From Nitrospira sp. KM1 (GTDB lineage: Bacteria > Nitrospirota > Nitrospiria > Nitrospirales > Nitrospiraceae): a stretch of DNA of 64,000 nucleotides. Position numbers and translations under genes: made by a program. How positions within the stretch are numbered: the first letter of the stretch is position 1; each line of letters opens with the position of its first letter. Location of the stretch: positions 2,666,001 to 2,730,000 of the forward strand of contig NZ_AP022671.1 of NCBI RefSeq assembly GCF_011405515.1. The letters run 5' to 3'. Below, one piece after another: positions 17,273 to 25,274 of this stretch. The notes under the pieces are model-generated. The model saw only the letters and a list, made by a program, of their open reading frames with translations. It did not search any database and was not told the origin of the DNA.

Positions 17273-17701
17273 TCAGACAGCAGACGTACAGTGTGCACAA
17301 CGCGTCGCCCGAATCGGGATCGTGGACAAACATTGGGGGCAATCCTTCGTGGTCGGGGGACCCGGCTGTGGGTCTTTCTTCAGTCGGTTGATTTGCTTCA
17401 CGAGGAGGAAGATCACAAACGCGATGATTAAGAAGTCGAAGACGGTCTGCAGGAAGACTCCGTAATTCACAGTCGGGACACCCGCCGCTTTGGCCGCTGC
17501 GAGCGATGGTTGTGGAGAGCCGGACAGATTAAGGAACAGGCTGGAAAAATCGACCTTTCCCATCAAGAGCCCGATCGGCGGCATCAGCACATCACTGACC
17601 AGCGACGAGACGATTTTCCCGAAAGCGCCTCCGATGATGACACCGATGGCCATGTCGAGGACGTTGCCCTTCATGGCAAACTCTTTAAATTCTTTGAGCA
17701 T
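17273..17701 (-). CDS. mscL: Large-conductance mechanosensitive channel with C-terminal zinc-ribbon-like tail
   Basis: A 142-residue MscL, a homopentameric inner-membrane channel that opens under membrane tension to release solutes. TM1 is about residues 15-40 ([20 protein letters not shown]) and TM2 about 72-95. After the usual KK-rich cytoplasmic part the protein ends in [18 protein letters not shown] (residues 121-138), a CxxC-x10-CxxC pair of knuckles not found in the E. coli protein. The ATG at 17701 has AGGAGG 5-6 nt upstream; a GTG two codons earlier would overlap that site. The tail could bind zinc and cap or regulate the cytoplasmic bundle, which is inference. Confidence 0.93.
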   Translation of the reverse strand: MLKEFKEFAMKGNVLDMAIGVIIGGAFGKIVSSLVSDVLMPPIGLLMGKVDFSSLFLNLSGSPQPSLAAAKAAGVPTVNYGVFLQTVFDFLIIAFVIFLLVKQINRLKKDPQPGPPTTKDCPQCLSTIPIRATRCAHCTSAV

Positions 17702-17741
17702 GGTCACCCTCCTCGCTTAGATTTGATGCACTCGCGCGAGC

Positions 17742-18866
17742 CTACGTGCGTTTGCGCGACGTGTCGAAGCTATACCCTAACGTCAAGAGGTACAAATTAT
17801 CCGTGTCGGTCGTGCCCGCCGCGGGTCGGCTGTTATAGCGAAGGGTCCACTGAAAACCTGTGACAAAACCTGCGACAATCTTGAACCGTACGCCGGTGTC
17901 CGCCGTGATGTAATAGTCTTTCGAATTTTGTATCGACGGAAATCCTTCTTGAAAGTGATAAATCGCCACACGATCGTCCAAGAAGGGCCAATTGAATTTG
18001 ATCGACCAGCGACCGCGGAACGAGGTCTTATCGTTCGCGACGTTAAAATCCTCATTGAAATAGGCTAGACCCGCTTCGGCGTACAGCGTCATATCTTTCA
18101 ACCAGGGGCTGTCATAATCGTTCCGGTCGATGAACTGATAACCGGGGCCTGACGAGAGAGCGGTGCGGAGCTTGAGATCCTGAAACGTATCTTGTTCGAA
18201 GTACGAAGATGCGAACCAATAGAAACGCTTCGTCACGAAGAAATCGAGTTTGATCGTGCCGCGGCTGTTGCGTACGAGCAGTTGTCCGTTATCATCGCCG
18301 TAGATGTAGCGACCCAGAAGTGTCAACCGCAGCGATTCGCTCCGTCCGATAAACTCGCCGATCAGACTTCCGTTGCGAAGGTGGCTGTTGCCCGCGGCCT
18401 GTGAATATCCTCCCTGAAGGCTGCCTGTGTAGATGACGGGCGGCTGGATCAGGGGATTCACCGAATCCACTGACTGGAGTGGCACGGCAATCGTACCTTG
18501 AAGAGGTTCCACCTTCACGTTTAGGACGCCTTCCGGTTCTGATACAGCGGTTCCAACGATCACCGAGCCTTCCTTCAAATGAAACGGGAGCGGGTGAGTG
18601 AGGTTGAGCTTGGCGACTTCACTCCAGTTCACCTTCAGATACTTGTCTGGACTGGCCGCAGTGCTGATGTGAAGGACGCCGGCGCTCATTTCGATGATCT
18701 CGCCATAGATGACACTTCCGTCTTTGAGCGTCACGCTGTCGGGAACGGAAGTCGCCTGTTGAGCCGTTGCAGGGGTAACTGGGTCGGCCCCCATCACAGG
18801 GTCAGAGAGTATGAGGCACCATACAGCTGTGACCGCCATGCACACCGACCAAACGGACCGCTTCAT
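17742..18866 (-). CDS. DUF481-type outer-membrane barrel protein with N-terminal domain
   Basis: A 374-residue exported protein. The signal peptide is about residues 1-26 (ending PVMGAD). A roughly 110-residue N-terminal part has repeated short beta units (VTLKDGSVIYGEI and LKEGSVIVGTAV). From about residue 145 onward alternating aromatic strands run to the terminal LYLLTLGYSF, as in DUF481/YdiY salt-induced outer-membrane proteins. Function of the family is poorly known. AAGGAGGT lies 7 nt before the ATG. A longer in-frame start at 18911 is less likely. A promoter and a palindrome lie upstream (separate entries), so expression is probably regulated. Confidence 0.85.
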   Translation of the reverse strand: MKRSVWSVCMAVTAVWCLILSDPVMGADPVTPATAQQATSVPDSVTLKDGSVIYGEIIEMSAGVLHISTAASPDKYLKVNWSEVAKLNLTHPLPFHLKEGSVIVGTAVSEPEGVLNVKVEPLQGTIAVPLQSVDSVNPLIQPPVIYTGSLQGGYSQAAGNSHLRNGSLIGEFIGRSESLRLTLLGRYIYGDDNGQLLVRNSRGTIKLDFFVTKRFYWFASSYFEQDTFQDLKLRTALSSGPGYQFIDRNDYDSPWLKDMTLYAEAGLAYFNEDFNVANDKTSFRGRWSIKFNWPFLDDRVAIYHFQEGFPSIQNSKDYYITADTGVRFKIVAGFVTGFQWTLRYNSRPAAGTTDTDNLYLLTLGYSFDTSRKRT

Positions 18867-18964
18867 TACCAATACCTCCTTCGGATCAGTTCGCTTAAGG
18901 ATGTGACGCACGACCTGTGGATTTGCGTCGTTATCACATCTCCAAGTGAATTTCCCGGTTCAGG

Positions 18965-18993
18965 TGTATAACTCACACGGAAGATCACTTCAA
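18965..18993 (-). promoter_or_regulatory. Sigma70-type promoter for the DUF481 gene
   Basis: On the minus strand TTGAAG (18988-18993), a 17-bp spacer, then TATACA (18965-18970). The predicted transcript starts near 18958, giving a leader of about 90 nt before the ATG at 18866. Confidence 0.55.
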
Positions 18994-19047
18994 GGCTGGA
19001 GAAACGAAAACATGTTGCACACAATGAGGCAAGCTCGATGCCGGAGG

Positions 19048-19065
19048 ATGTTACGTAAGTAACAT
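19048..19065. promoter_or_regulatory. Perfect palindrome, candidate operator
   Basis: ATGTTAC (19048-19054), GTAA, GTAACAT (19059-19065): seven perfectly complementary bases on each side. It sits 55 bp upstream of the -35 box of the DUF481 promoter, a position suited to an activator. The binding protein is unknown. Confidence 0.5.
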
Positions 19066-19075
19066 ACATTTGTCA

Positions 19076-19095
19076 CTGTAGGCGCAGCCCTACAG
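19076..19095. repeat. Inverted repeat
   Basis: CTGTAGG (19076-19082) and CCTACAG (19089-19095) around a 6-nt loop. It lies next to the palindrome at 19048-19065. It could be a hairpin in RNA or a second binding site. There is no T run. Confidence 0.4.
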
Positions 19096-19300
19096 AGCCG
19101 GATTCGTGTTATAAAACATCCGCGCTTTTAGCAAGGCGACAGCGTCTGAGAACAGATTGTTCCCAGTTTGGATCAAGAAATTGAGCGACAAAGGAGCGGC
19201 CGATTCATCGGAGGAATTGAATATGGCGGTGATATCGAGAGGTTTCACCCGTTGAGTTTGTCAAGAAGTGTGTACGGACAAGCCGTGCCCCAATAGAATT

Positions 19301-21406
19301 CTAGCGACCAAGCAAGTCGTTCAGTAGATCCCTTCCTTCCCGCTCCAGATCACGCGGAGTTTTAGTTCCATCCAGCAAGCCTTTTACTGCTTCCTTGGCT
19401 TTATCCTGAACCTGTTCCTGAATTTTTCCGGTAAGATCCTTCAAATCAATCCCGTAGGATGGATTTTGGACTGTTCCGGTGACGAATAGTGGAAGTCGCA
19501 GCCGCCCGTCTTTGAGCGCAATCTTCACCAGAGGGGAAGACTGAGTCAATTTCCGGCTGACAGTCTGGGACAAGTTTAGATTGAGGACCAGATTGAGCGT
19601 TTGATCCAATCCGACCGTCCCTCGGCCTACCGCCTGAAAGTCGTGACTATCCATAAAAAGTTTTTGCACCCGGACGACCCCTCCTTTGAGTGCAAGATCG
19701 CTTTCCAAAGTGGAAAAGACCGTGGCGCGCGCGGATGCGGGGGAGACCCCGGCGGCTTTGAACAATTCGGCCAACTCATCCACGAGGTTGACCCCTTCGA
19801 TCCTTCCATTTTTCACGTCAACGTGACCCGTACCGGTTAAAGCTTTGGTCGACTCCGGAATCGAAAACCCCTGTCCCGCGACGGCAAGATTCATGGCTGC
19901 TGTCCCCGACAAGGATACCGGGCTATCGGGATGCAGACTCTTCAGTGCGGGGGAAAGCTGCATTCCCTTCATTGTCATGTTTCCCGTAAATGGAGGAGCG
20001 GCAAGGCCGGTGGTGACCGAACCTTGCGCTGAGGTTTGCCCTTCGAGGAAGCGGACGGTCAGACCACTCAGCTTGATTTCTCTCCCTTTCATTTCCAAGG
20101 TGGCCCGAAGGTCTTGCAGATCGACCGGTTGAACAAAGGGTGTCTTCACGGGGAGATCACTGGTCTTGACCGTAGGCGAAGAAATCAACACTTTCGCTTG
20201 TCCTTCTCGAACCGTTCCCTTGACGGAGATTGCCGATGCTCCGGTCAGCACTCCGAATCGCAGATCGGAAACATCGGCGATCTCAAGAGGTGCCGCCGCA
20301 TTCTTGATCGGGAGTTTAGCAGCGGCTGCCAGGTGGAAATCCTTGATGGCAGCCGGTTTGGTCAGTGGCAATTCAACCGGGATATCCGCGGTATCGATAG
20401 ATGCTGCTGATGCAGTGATTTGAGCCGTGCCTCCGAGCATCGTCCCCTTGATAGTGACGAGAGATTGTCCTACGGCTACAGCCAGGCTGAGGTTTTGGAT
20501 GTGTACCGATTCCATGGCGGAAACTCCCTGCCTGACGGGGTAGGGCGCGGTCACCTCTACAAGAAAGTCCTTGATCTCCACCGGCTTGGTCACAGGTAGT
20601 TGAATCGGCAGGTCTGCGGACTTTATCGAAGGGGAAGAAAGTCGTGCATTCAATTGTTGGTTCACAAGTTTGCCGGTAAGAGTGGCGGACATGTTTCCGG
20701 CACGCAGATCGAATGCATACCGTTCGATCTCGGGTCTTTCGGCGAGTGGCCCCAAAGTCCCGTCGATACGTACCGCAAGATTGGAAGGCAGAATGGTGGC
20801 TTCAGCATGGACGGCGGGCATGCTGCCGAGATGAACGGACGTGAGCGATACATTGAGATCCTGCAACTGATGTTCACTCACGGTCTGTGAAGAAAGATCG
20901 CGATAGATCAACATTCCGTGCTCGATGGTGACGCGGTCAACGGCGAGCAGCGCCAATGCCTGTAATGGATTGCCGGATGGTTCAGGCGGAACTGTCGGAG
21001 ATGAGGGTTGTGGATGGCCGCTGCCTCCGATGGTCGATACGTTTAGAATGCCGGAAGAGCTCTTGATCACGGTGATGACGGGGTCGCGAAGCGTGATCGC
21101 CTCGATTTCAACAGTTCCGCTGAATAGCGGCAGGAGTTTGACCCCGATATCCAGAGAGCTGAGAGAAGCAAACGAGCCGTTGCCGAATGCCGGATCTTCC
21201 AGAACGGTAAATCCGGCAATCCGAGCACCTACTTGCGGCCAAAGAGTCAGACGAGCCTTCTGCAGTTGAATTTTCCGGTTCAGCGCTTCTTCCACCAGCG
21301 GCTTGTAGTGGTCTTGATAGTCGGCGAGGTCAACCAGGAACGGAAGCGTAAGGATGGCCACAACGATGAGGCCCAAGAATAGGAGTAGGCCAATGAAGAG
21401 TTTCAT
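19301..21406 (-). CDS. AsmA-family envelope protein with three internal repeats
   Basis: A 701-residue AsmA-like protein: an N-terminal membrane anchor (about residues 3-26), an N-terminal AsmA domain (VTLWPQVGARIAGF-like segment, about 50-110) and a C-terminal AsmA_2-type domain (about 520-660, with GTGHVDVKNGRIEGVNL). AsmA proteins span the periplasm and are tied to lipid transport and outer-membrane assembly. Residues 257-480 contain three units at an exact 76-residue period, each beginning S-x-x-(S/T)-(I/V)-x-(S/T)-(A/S)-D-(L/I)-P and followed by a P-x-x-(I/L)-(K/Q)-D motif. It appears to be a single-gene unit upstream of which tRNA-Ser lies on the other strand. Confidence 0.85.
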   Translation of the reverse strand: MKLFIGLLLFLGLIVVAILTLPFLVDLADYQDHYKPLVEEALNRKIQLQKARLTLWPQVGARIAGFTVLEDPAFGNGSFASLSSLDIGVKLLPLFSGTVEIEAITLRDPVITVIKSSSGILNVSTIGGSGHPQPSSPTVPPEPSGNPLQALALLAVDRVTIEHGMLIYRDLSSQTVSEHQLQDLNVSLTSVHLGSMPAVHAEATILPSNLAVRIDGTLGPLAERPEIERYAFDLRAGNMSATLTGKLVNQQLNARLSSPSIKSADLPIQLPVTKPVEIKDFLVEVTAPYPVRQGVSAMESVHIQNLSLAVAVGQSLVTIKGTMLGGTAQITASAASIDTADIPVELPLTKPAAIKDFHLAAAAKLPIKNAAAPLEIADVSDLRFGVLTGASAISVKGTVREGQAKVLISSPTVKTSDLPVKTPFVQPVDLQDLRATLEMKGREIKLSGLTVRFLEGQTSAQGSVTTGLAAPPFTGNMTMKGMQLSPALKSLHPDSPVSLSGTAAMNLAVAGQGFSIPESTKALTGTGHVDVKNGRIEGVNLVDELAELFKAAGVSPASARATVFSTLESDLALKGGVVRVQKLFMDSHDFQAVGRGTVGLDQTLNLVLNLNLSQTVSRKLTQSSPLVKIALKDGRLRLPLFVTGTVQNPSYGIDLKDLTGKIQEQVQDKAKEAVKGLLDGTKTPRDLEREGRDLLNDLLGR

Positions 21407-21463
21407 TTCAAGGATCTCTCACGGCAGTATAGGAAAGCGATACCAACTGGTCAAACCCTCACC

Positions 21464-21492
21464 TTGCCGCTCCTGGGAGCGCATGTTAAGAT
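21464..21492 (+). promoter_or_regulatory. Promoter for tRNA-Ser
   Basis: TTGCCG (21464-21469), a 17-bp spacer and TAAGAT (21487-21492), 22 bp before the tRNA. Only moderately close to consensus, but position and spacing fit. Confidence 0.45.
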
Positions 21493-21514
21493 CCGCCATT
21501 CAAAAAATCGCTGC

Positions 21515-21604
<90 letters not shown>

Positions 21605-21711
21605 TAAGGTGTTTGATGCGAGGCCGTGTGCGCCAGCTGATGCAGCCGGATTGCTATTGCATCTTGTAGATCGTCATATCAGGCAGTTGGGTACGGAGTC
21701 GAGGTTATTTA

Positions 21712-21812
21712 GGGGCTGGGCCCTGTGCAACGGAACCCTGTGAACCCCGCCAGGTCCGGAAGGAAGCAACGGTAAACAGATCGTTTTGGGTGCCGCAGGA
21801 TCACCTGGCCCC
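21712..21812 (+). ncRNA. ffs: Signal recognition particle RNA (4.5S type)
   Basis: A roughly 100-nt RNA whose ends pair (GGGGC-TGGG near 21712 with CCTGGCCCC ending 21812). It carries the conserved Ffh-binding apical region CAGGTCCGGAAGGAAGCA (21751-21768) between complementary arms. The short, Alu-less form is usual in Gram-negative bacteria. With Ffh it targets nascent membrane proteins to FtsY and SecYEG. Placement just before dnaX is common. End points are judged from the pairing and may be off by a few bases. Confidence 0.93.
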
Positions 21813-21909
21813 GCTAACGGAGATCAAACAACTACAACCTATCCGATTGTGTTCCGGGGTCCATATGCATGGGCCTGGCTGAGCGGATGGAGCTCTCTGC
21901 GGAATATTG

Positions 21910-23724
21910 ATGGACTATCAGGTCTCAGCAAGAAAATATCGCCCCGGCACCTTCGACGACGTGATCGGTCAGGGACACGTCGTGCAGACGCTCGTCAACT
22001 CGATTACGACCAAGCGAATTGCGCAGGCCTATCTTTTTTCCGGGACTCGGGGCGTCGGGAAGACCACCATCGCGCGCATTCTGGCCAAAGCGCTCAACTG
22101 CGAGCAGGGACCGACCGGCACGCCCTGCGCCGCCTGTTCCAACTGTCTTGAAATCGCTCAAGGAACATCTGTAGACGTCATCGAGATCGACGGCGCATCC
22201 AATACGAGCGTTGATGATGTGCGGGAAATTCGGGAGAACGTAAAATTCACTCCCTTCCGAGGCTCGTATCGGGTCTACATCATCGACGAAGTGCATATGC
22301 TCTCGAATTCCGCTTTCAATGCCCTGCTCAAGACATTGGAGGAGCCGCCGCCGCACGTCGTCTTCATCTTTGCGACGACGGAGATTCATAAGATCCCCGC
22401 GACGATTCTGTCGCGATGCCAACACTATAACTTTCGACGTATCGCACGGCAGGAGATCATCGAACGGCTTCGCCATGTGGCTCGACAGGAAGATATCACG
22501 ATAGAGGAGCGAAGTTTGACGGCGCTTGCCAGAGCCAGCGAAGGCAGCATGCGAGATGCACTGAGCTTACTGGATCAGGCGATCGCGTTTGGCGGCAAGA
22601 CGATTGTCCATGCCGATCTCGAGGCGCTATTGGGAGCCGTTCCCCAGGAACTCCTTCGGGTGATGATCCAGGCCATTACCGCCCAAGACAGCGCAGAGGC
22701 GCTGGACGTGCTCGCCCAACTATTGGATCAGGGGCACGATCTCCGAGCCTATTGCGCGGAGGTGGTCGAGTATGTGCGGAACATGCTGGTCATAGCCGTG
22801 ACGGCTCAGCAGGACTGGCCGCGGTTGATCGAAGCGTCGCCGGACGATCTTGCGCAGATTGCGGCTGATCGAGGAGCACTCACTCCGGAGCAGCTTCAGC
22901 AACTGTTTACTCTTTTCACTCAGGCTGAAGACGCATTGAGATTGAGCGCGCATCCCAGGTTCGTTTTGGAAACTGCCGCTGTGCGTGCTACCAGGCTGCT
23001 CCGGCTTTCCGAGGCGACTCCGGTACATCGAGAGCGGCCAGCTTCCGGGCCGCCTCCTCAACCCACGAAGGCTTCGCCGGACAAGACAAAGAATACGTCG
23101 GCCGAGCGACCATCAACTTCCGTCGCTTCGAGAACCGATTCCCGGCCTGCCACACCGCCTCCAGCAGGTCCCTCCGTTGGTCACTCCGAATCACGAAAGG
23201 CCCCGGTTCCGGCTGCCGACGAGAAGGTGGAAAACAAAGGATTGGAGACAGCGAGCGAGCAGAATGACCGACGGGTTGCATCCGCGCCGGTGCGCGCGCA
23301 GGCGGCGGTACTCAATTGGGAACAACTTCAAGATGAAGTGGCCCACAATCATCCCAATATCGCTCCATTTTTAGAAATGGGTCGGTTTGTGGGTATCGAG
23401 GGGAATGTCGTGACGGTCGGCTTCGCCAAACAGGCCATGACGGCCAGGAGTCTGTTGGAAAAACCAGACAACATGCACGTTCTGACATCGCTGTGCGAAC
23501 GGCTGAGCGGTCAGCCCGTAAAGCTTCGGATCGTCGAATTATCCGACAATCATCCGCCGGGTCCGACGATGGCGCAGATACGGGCGGCGAAAGAACAAGA
23601 ACAAAAGGTGGTGCTGTTCGAGCAAGCACGAGCCCATCCCGTCGTCAAGCAGGCGCTGGAGATGTTCGGAGCCGAGCTTGCCGATGTGAGGGCGGTGTCG
23701 CACCAGAAGGGAGTAGAGGAATGA
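21910..23724 (+). CDS. dnaX: DNA polymerase III subunits tau/gamma
   Basis: A 604-residue clamp-loader ATPase: Walker A GTRGVGKTT (about residue 45), a four-Cys zinc module (C-x8-C-x2-C-x2-C, about 64-79), Walker B IIDEVHML, SRC motif in LSRCQHYNF (sensor/arginine finger), domain III to about 370, a Pro/Ser-rich linker (375-470) and a tau C-terminal domain. It loads the beta clamp and couples the core polymerases. I saw no A-rich slippery sequence for a programmed frameshift, so tau alone may be made. ATG at 21910 is preferred to TTG one codon earlier. The 3' end overlaps ybaB by 4 bp (ATGA). Confidence 0.97.
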   Translation: MDYQVSARKYRPGTFDDVIGQGHVVQTLVNSITTKRIAQAYLFSGTRGVGKTTIARILAKALNCEQGPTGTPCAACSNCLEIAQGTSVDVIEIDGASNTSVDDVREIRENVKFTPFRGSYRVYIIDEVHMLSNSAFNALLKTLEEPPPHVVFIFATTEIHKIPATILSRCQHYNFRRIARQEIIERLRHVARQEDITIEERSLTALARASEGSMRDALSLLDQAIAFGGKTIVHADLEALLGAVPQELLRVMIQAITAQDSAEALDVLAQLLDQGHDLRAYCAEVVEYVRNMLVIAVTAQQDWPRLIEASPDDLAQIAADRGALTPEQLQQLFTLFTQAEDALRLSAHPRFVLETAAVRATRLLRLSEATPVHRERPASGPPPQPTKASPDKTKNTSAERPSTSVASRTDSRPATPPPAGPSVGHSESRKAPVPAADEKVENKGLETASEQNDRRVASAPVRAQAAVLNWEQLQDEVAHNHPNIAPFLEMGRFVGIEGNVVTVGFAKQAMTARSLLEKPDNMHVLTSLCERLSGQPVKLRIVELSDNHPPGPTMAQIRAAKEQEQKVVLFEQARAHPVVKQALEMFGAELADVRAVSHQKGVEE

Positions 23725-24044
23725 AAAATCCATTTGGAAATATGGCCAACGTGATGAAACAGGCCCAGGCCATGCAGGCCCAGATGGCCAAAATCCAGGA
23801 AGAGGCGGCCAGCAAGACCGTCACCGGTTCCGCAGGCGGCGGTACGGTCACTGTGACCGCCAATGGAGCCATGGACCTGGTGAGCATCGTCATTGATCCC
23901 GAGGTGGTGAAAAGCGGTGATGTCGACATGTTGCAGGATGTCGTCCTGGCAGCATCCAACGATGCGCTTCGAAAGGCCCGTCAAATGATGGCCGATGAAA
24001 TGAAGGCCGTGACGGGCGGCATGAATCTACCCGGCTTGTTCTGA
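23721..24044 (+). CDS. YbaB/EbfC-family nucleoid-associated protein
   Basis: A 107-residue small dimeric DNA-binding protein. It shows the family pattern: Met/Gln-rich N-terminal helix (QAQAMQAQMAKIQEE), the central beta sheet VTVTANGAMDLVSIVIDP and a C-terminal helix (AASNDALRKARQMMADEM). YbaB binds DNA and influences nucleoid organisation. The ATG overlaps the dnaX stop (ATGA) and has GAGGA just upstream. The dnaX-ybaB-recR order is conserved across many bacteria and supports the start and the assignment. Confidence 0.96.
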   Translation: MKNPFGNMANVMKQAQAMQAQMAKIQEEAASKTVTGSAGGGTVTVTANGAMDLVSIVIDPEVVKSGDVDMLQDVVLAASNDALRKARQMMADEMKAVTGGMNLPGLF

Positions 24045-24046
24045 CG

Positions 24047-24649
24047 ATGGCCGTCGACCAACAGGGACTCTTGCCGCGTCTCGTGCGGGAACTCGTTCGG
24101 TTACCCGGTATAGGACAGAAGACCGCCCAGCGGCTGGCGTTTCACGTGCTCAAGGCCGAGCGAGAGGATGCGTTGCGTCTGGCGGATGCGATCCGTGCGG
24201 TGAAGGACGGGCTGACGTTCTGTCAGCAGTGCCGGAACATTGCGGAAGGCCCGTTGTGCGAATTGTGCCTGGATCCCAAACGCGACAGAAGAAAGATTTT
24301 GGTGGTAGAAGAACCCAGTACCCTCTATGCAGTCGAACGGGCGGCAGGATATCGTGGGCTCTACCATGTGTTGCTCGGCGCGCTTTCTCCCCTCGATGGC
24401 ATAGGCCCTTCCGATATCCGCGCCGAAGAGCTCATTGATCGTGTCAGGCTTGGAGGGGTCGAGGAGGTGATCGTGGCGACCAATCCGACGATCGAAGGGG
24501 AAGCGACCGCGATCTATCTGACAAATCAGCTAAAGCCGTTAGGCGTGCGTGTGTCCAGGATAGCCTATGGAATTCCCGTTGGGATGGATATCGAGTATGC
24601 GGACGAAGTGACGTTGCTGAAATCCATAGAGGGACGTCGCGACCTTTAA
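24047..24649 (+). CDS. recR: Recombination mediator RecR
   Basis: A 200-residue RecR: helix-hairpin-helix near the N terminus (VRLPGIGQKTAQRLA), a zinc finger (CQQCRNIAEGPLCELC, about residues 58-73) and a Toprim domain (ILVVEEPSTLYAVE, then GGVEEVIVATNPTIEGEATA). RecR works with RecF/RecO to load RecA on gapped DNA. It begins 2 nt after the ybaB stop, so the three genes are one operon. Length is normal. The genes for RecF and RecO are not in this window. Confidence 0.97.
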   Translation: MAVDQQGLLPRLVRELVRLPGIGQKTAQRLAFHVLKAEREDALRLADAIRAVKDGLTFCQQCRNIAEGPLCELCLDPKRDRRKILVVEEPSTLYAVERAAGYRGLYHVLLGALSPLDGIGPSDIRAEELIDRVRLGGVEEVIVATNPTIEGEATAIYLTNQLKPLGVRVSRIAYGIPVGMDIEYADEVTLLKSIEGRRDL

Positions 24650-24689
24650 GGGGAAGTGAAGTCTATCGTAACAAAAGCCGCCAGTCCCA

Positions 24690-24719
24690 TTGACCGCATT
24701 TCGGCGCGGCTGTTATAGT
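24690..24719 (+). promoter_or_regulatory. Sigma70-type promoter for the DksA-like gene
   Basis: TTGACC (24690-24695), an 18-bp spacer and TATAGT (24714-24719). It lies 40 bp after recR, so the zinc-finger gene has its own promoter rather than relying on the dnaX operon. Predicted leader is about 37 nt. Confidence 0.6.
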
Positions 24720-24762
24720 TCGATCCTTATTCGATCCCGTGTTCAGGATTGGCTGGAAAAGG

Positions 24763-25200
24763 ATGAAGGCACGATCGTCAGCCAAACGCCCCTCGGTTTC
24801 TGCCCCACGGTCCGTCTCAACCCGGAGTCGCCCCAAGTCACAGTCAGGACGAGAAAAATACGGTCCCATCCGTCGTGATCTTCAGCGTCAGCGCAAAGCC
24901 ATTCTTGATGAAGCCGGGGAAGGCATTACGAAGCGAGATCGGCAGGAGGCATTTCCCGACGTAAGTGATCAAGCCTCCGCCGAGGTGGATCAGAATTTCA
25001 CGATGCGCATCAGGGAGCGCGAGCAGAAGCTCTTGAAGAAAATCGATGAGGCGCTCGAGCGGATGGACAAGAAGACCTATGGCATTTGCGAACGCTGTGA
25101 AGAAGAAATCCCTTATCCTCGATTGAAAGCCCGCCCAGTGACCACACTCTGCATCGAATGTAAGACCGTGCAGGAACAAGAAGAGAAAATACGCCGCTAG
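24763..25200 (+). CDS. DksA/TraR-type zinc-finger protein with basic N-terminal extension
   Basis: A 145-residue protein with a C-terminal DksA/TraR zinc finger, CERCEEEIP followed by CIEC (C-x2-C-x17-C-x2-C, about residues 108-132), preceded by a helical coiled-coil arm (REREQKLLKKIDEALERMD). The family acts at the RNA polymerase secondary channel, often with ppGpp, although many short relatives are uncharacterised. The first 40 residues are unusually basic and Ser/Arg-rich, which could aid nucleic acid contact. The ATG at 24763 has AAAGG nearly touching it; an in-frame GTG at 24739 is an alternative. The DxxDxA-type coiled-coil tip is not clear here. Confidence 0.85.
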   Translation: MKARSSAKRPSVSAPRSVSTRSRPKSQSGREKYGPIRRDLQRQRKAILDEAGEGITKRDRQEAFPDVSDQASAEVDQNFTMRIREREQKLLKKIDEALERMDKKTYGICERCEEEIPYPRLKARPVTTLCIECKTVQEQEEKIRR

Positions 25201-25274
25201 GGGCTTCTTCGATCTGTCCCCATCCTCCTGTTGAAGATAGCTATGGCGAGCAGGTTGCTCAGCCTATCGCGTGA

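Larger units (their letters stand above)
18867..19300. other. Regulatory gap upstream of the DUF481 gene
   Basis: A 434-bp non-coding stretch between the AsmA stop and the DUF481 start. It holds the promoter at 18965-18993, a perfect inverted repeat at 19048-19065 and a second hairpin at 19076-19095. From 19096 to 19300 I see nothing I can name. Confidence 0.5.

Noticed and set aside
21910-23724. Programmed frameshift in dnaX that would yield gamma
   Set aside because: No A-rich slippery heptamer with a downstream stem was seen near the end of domain III.
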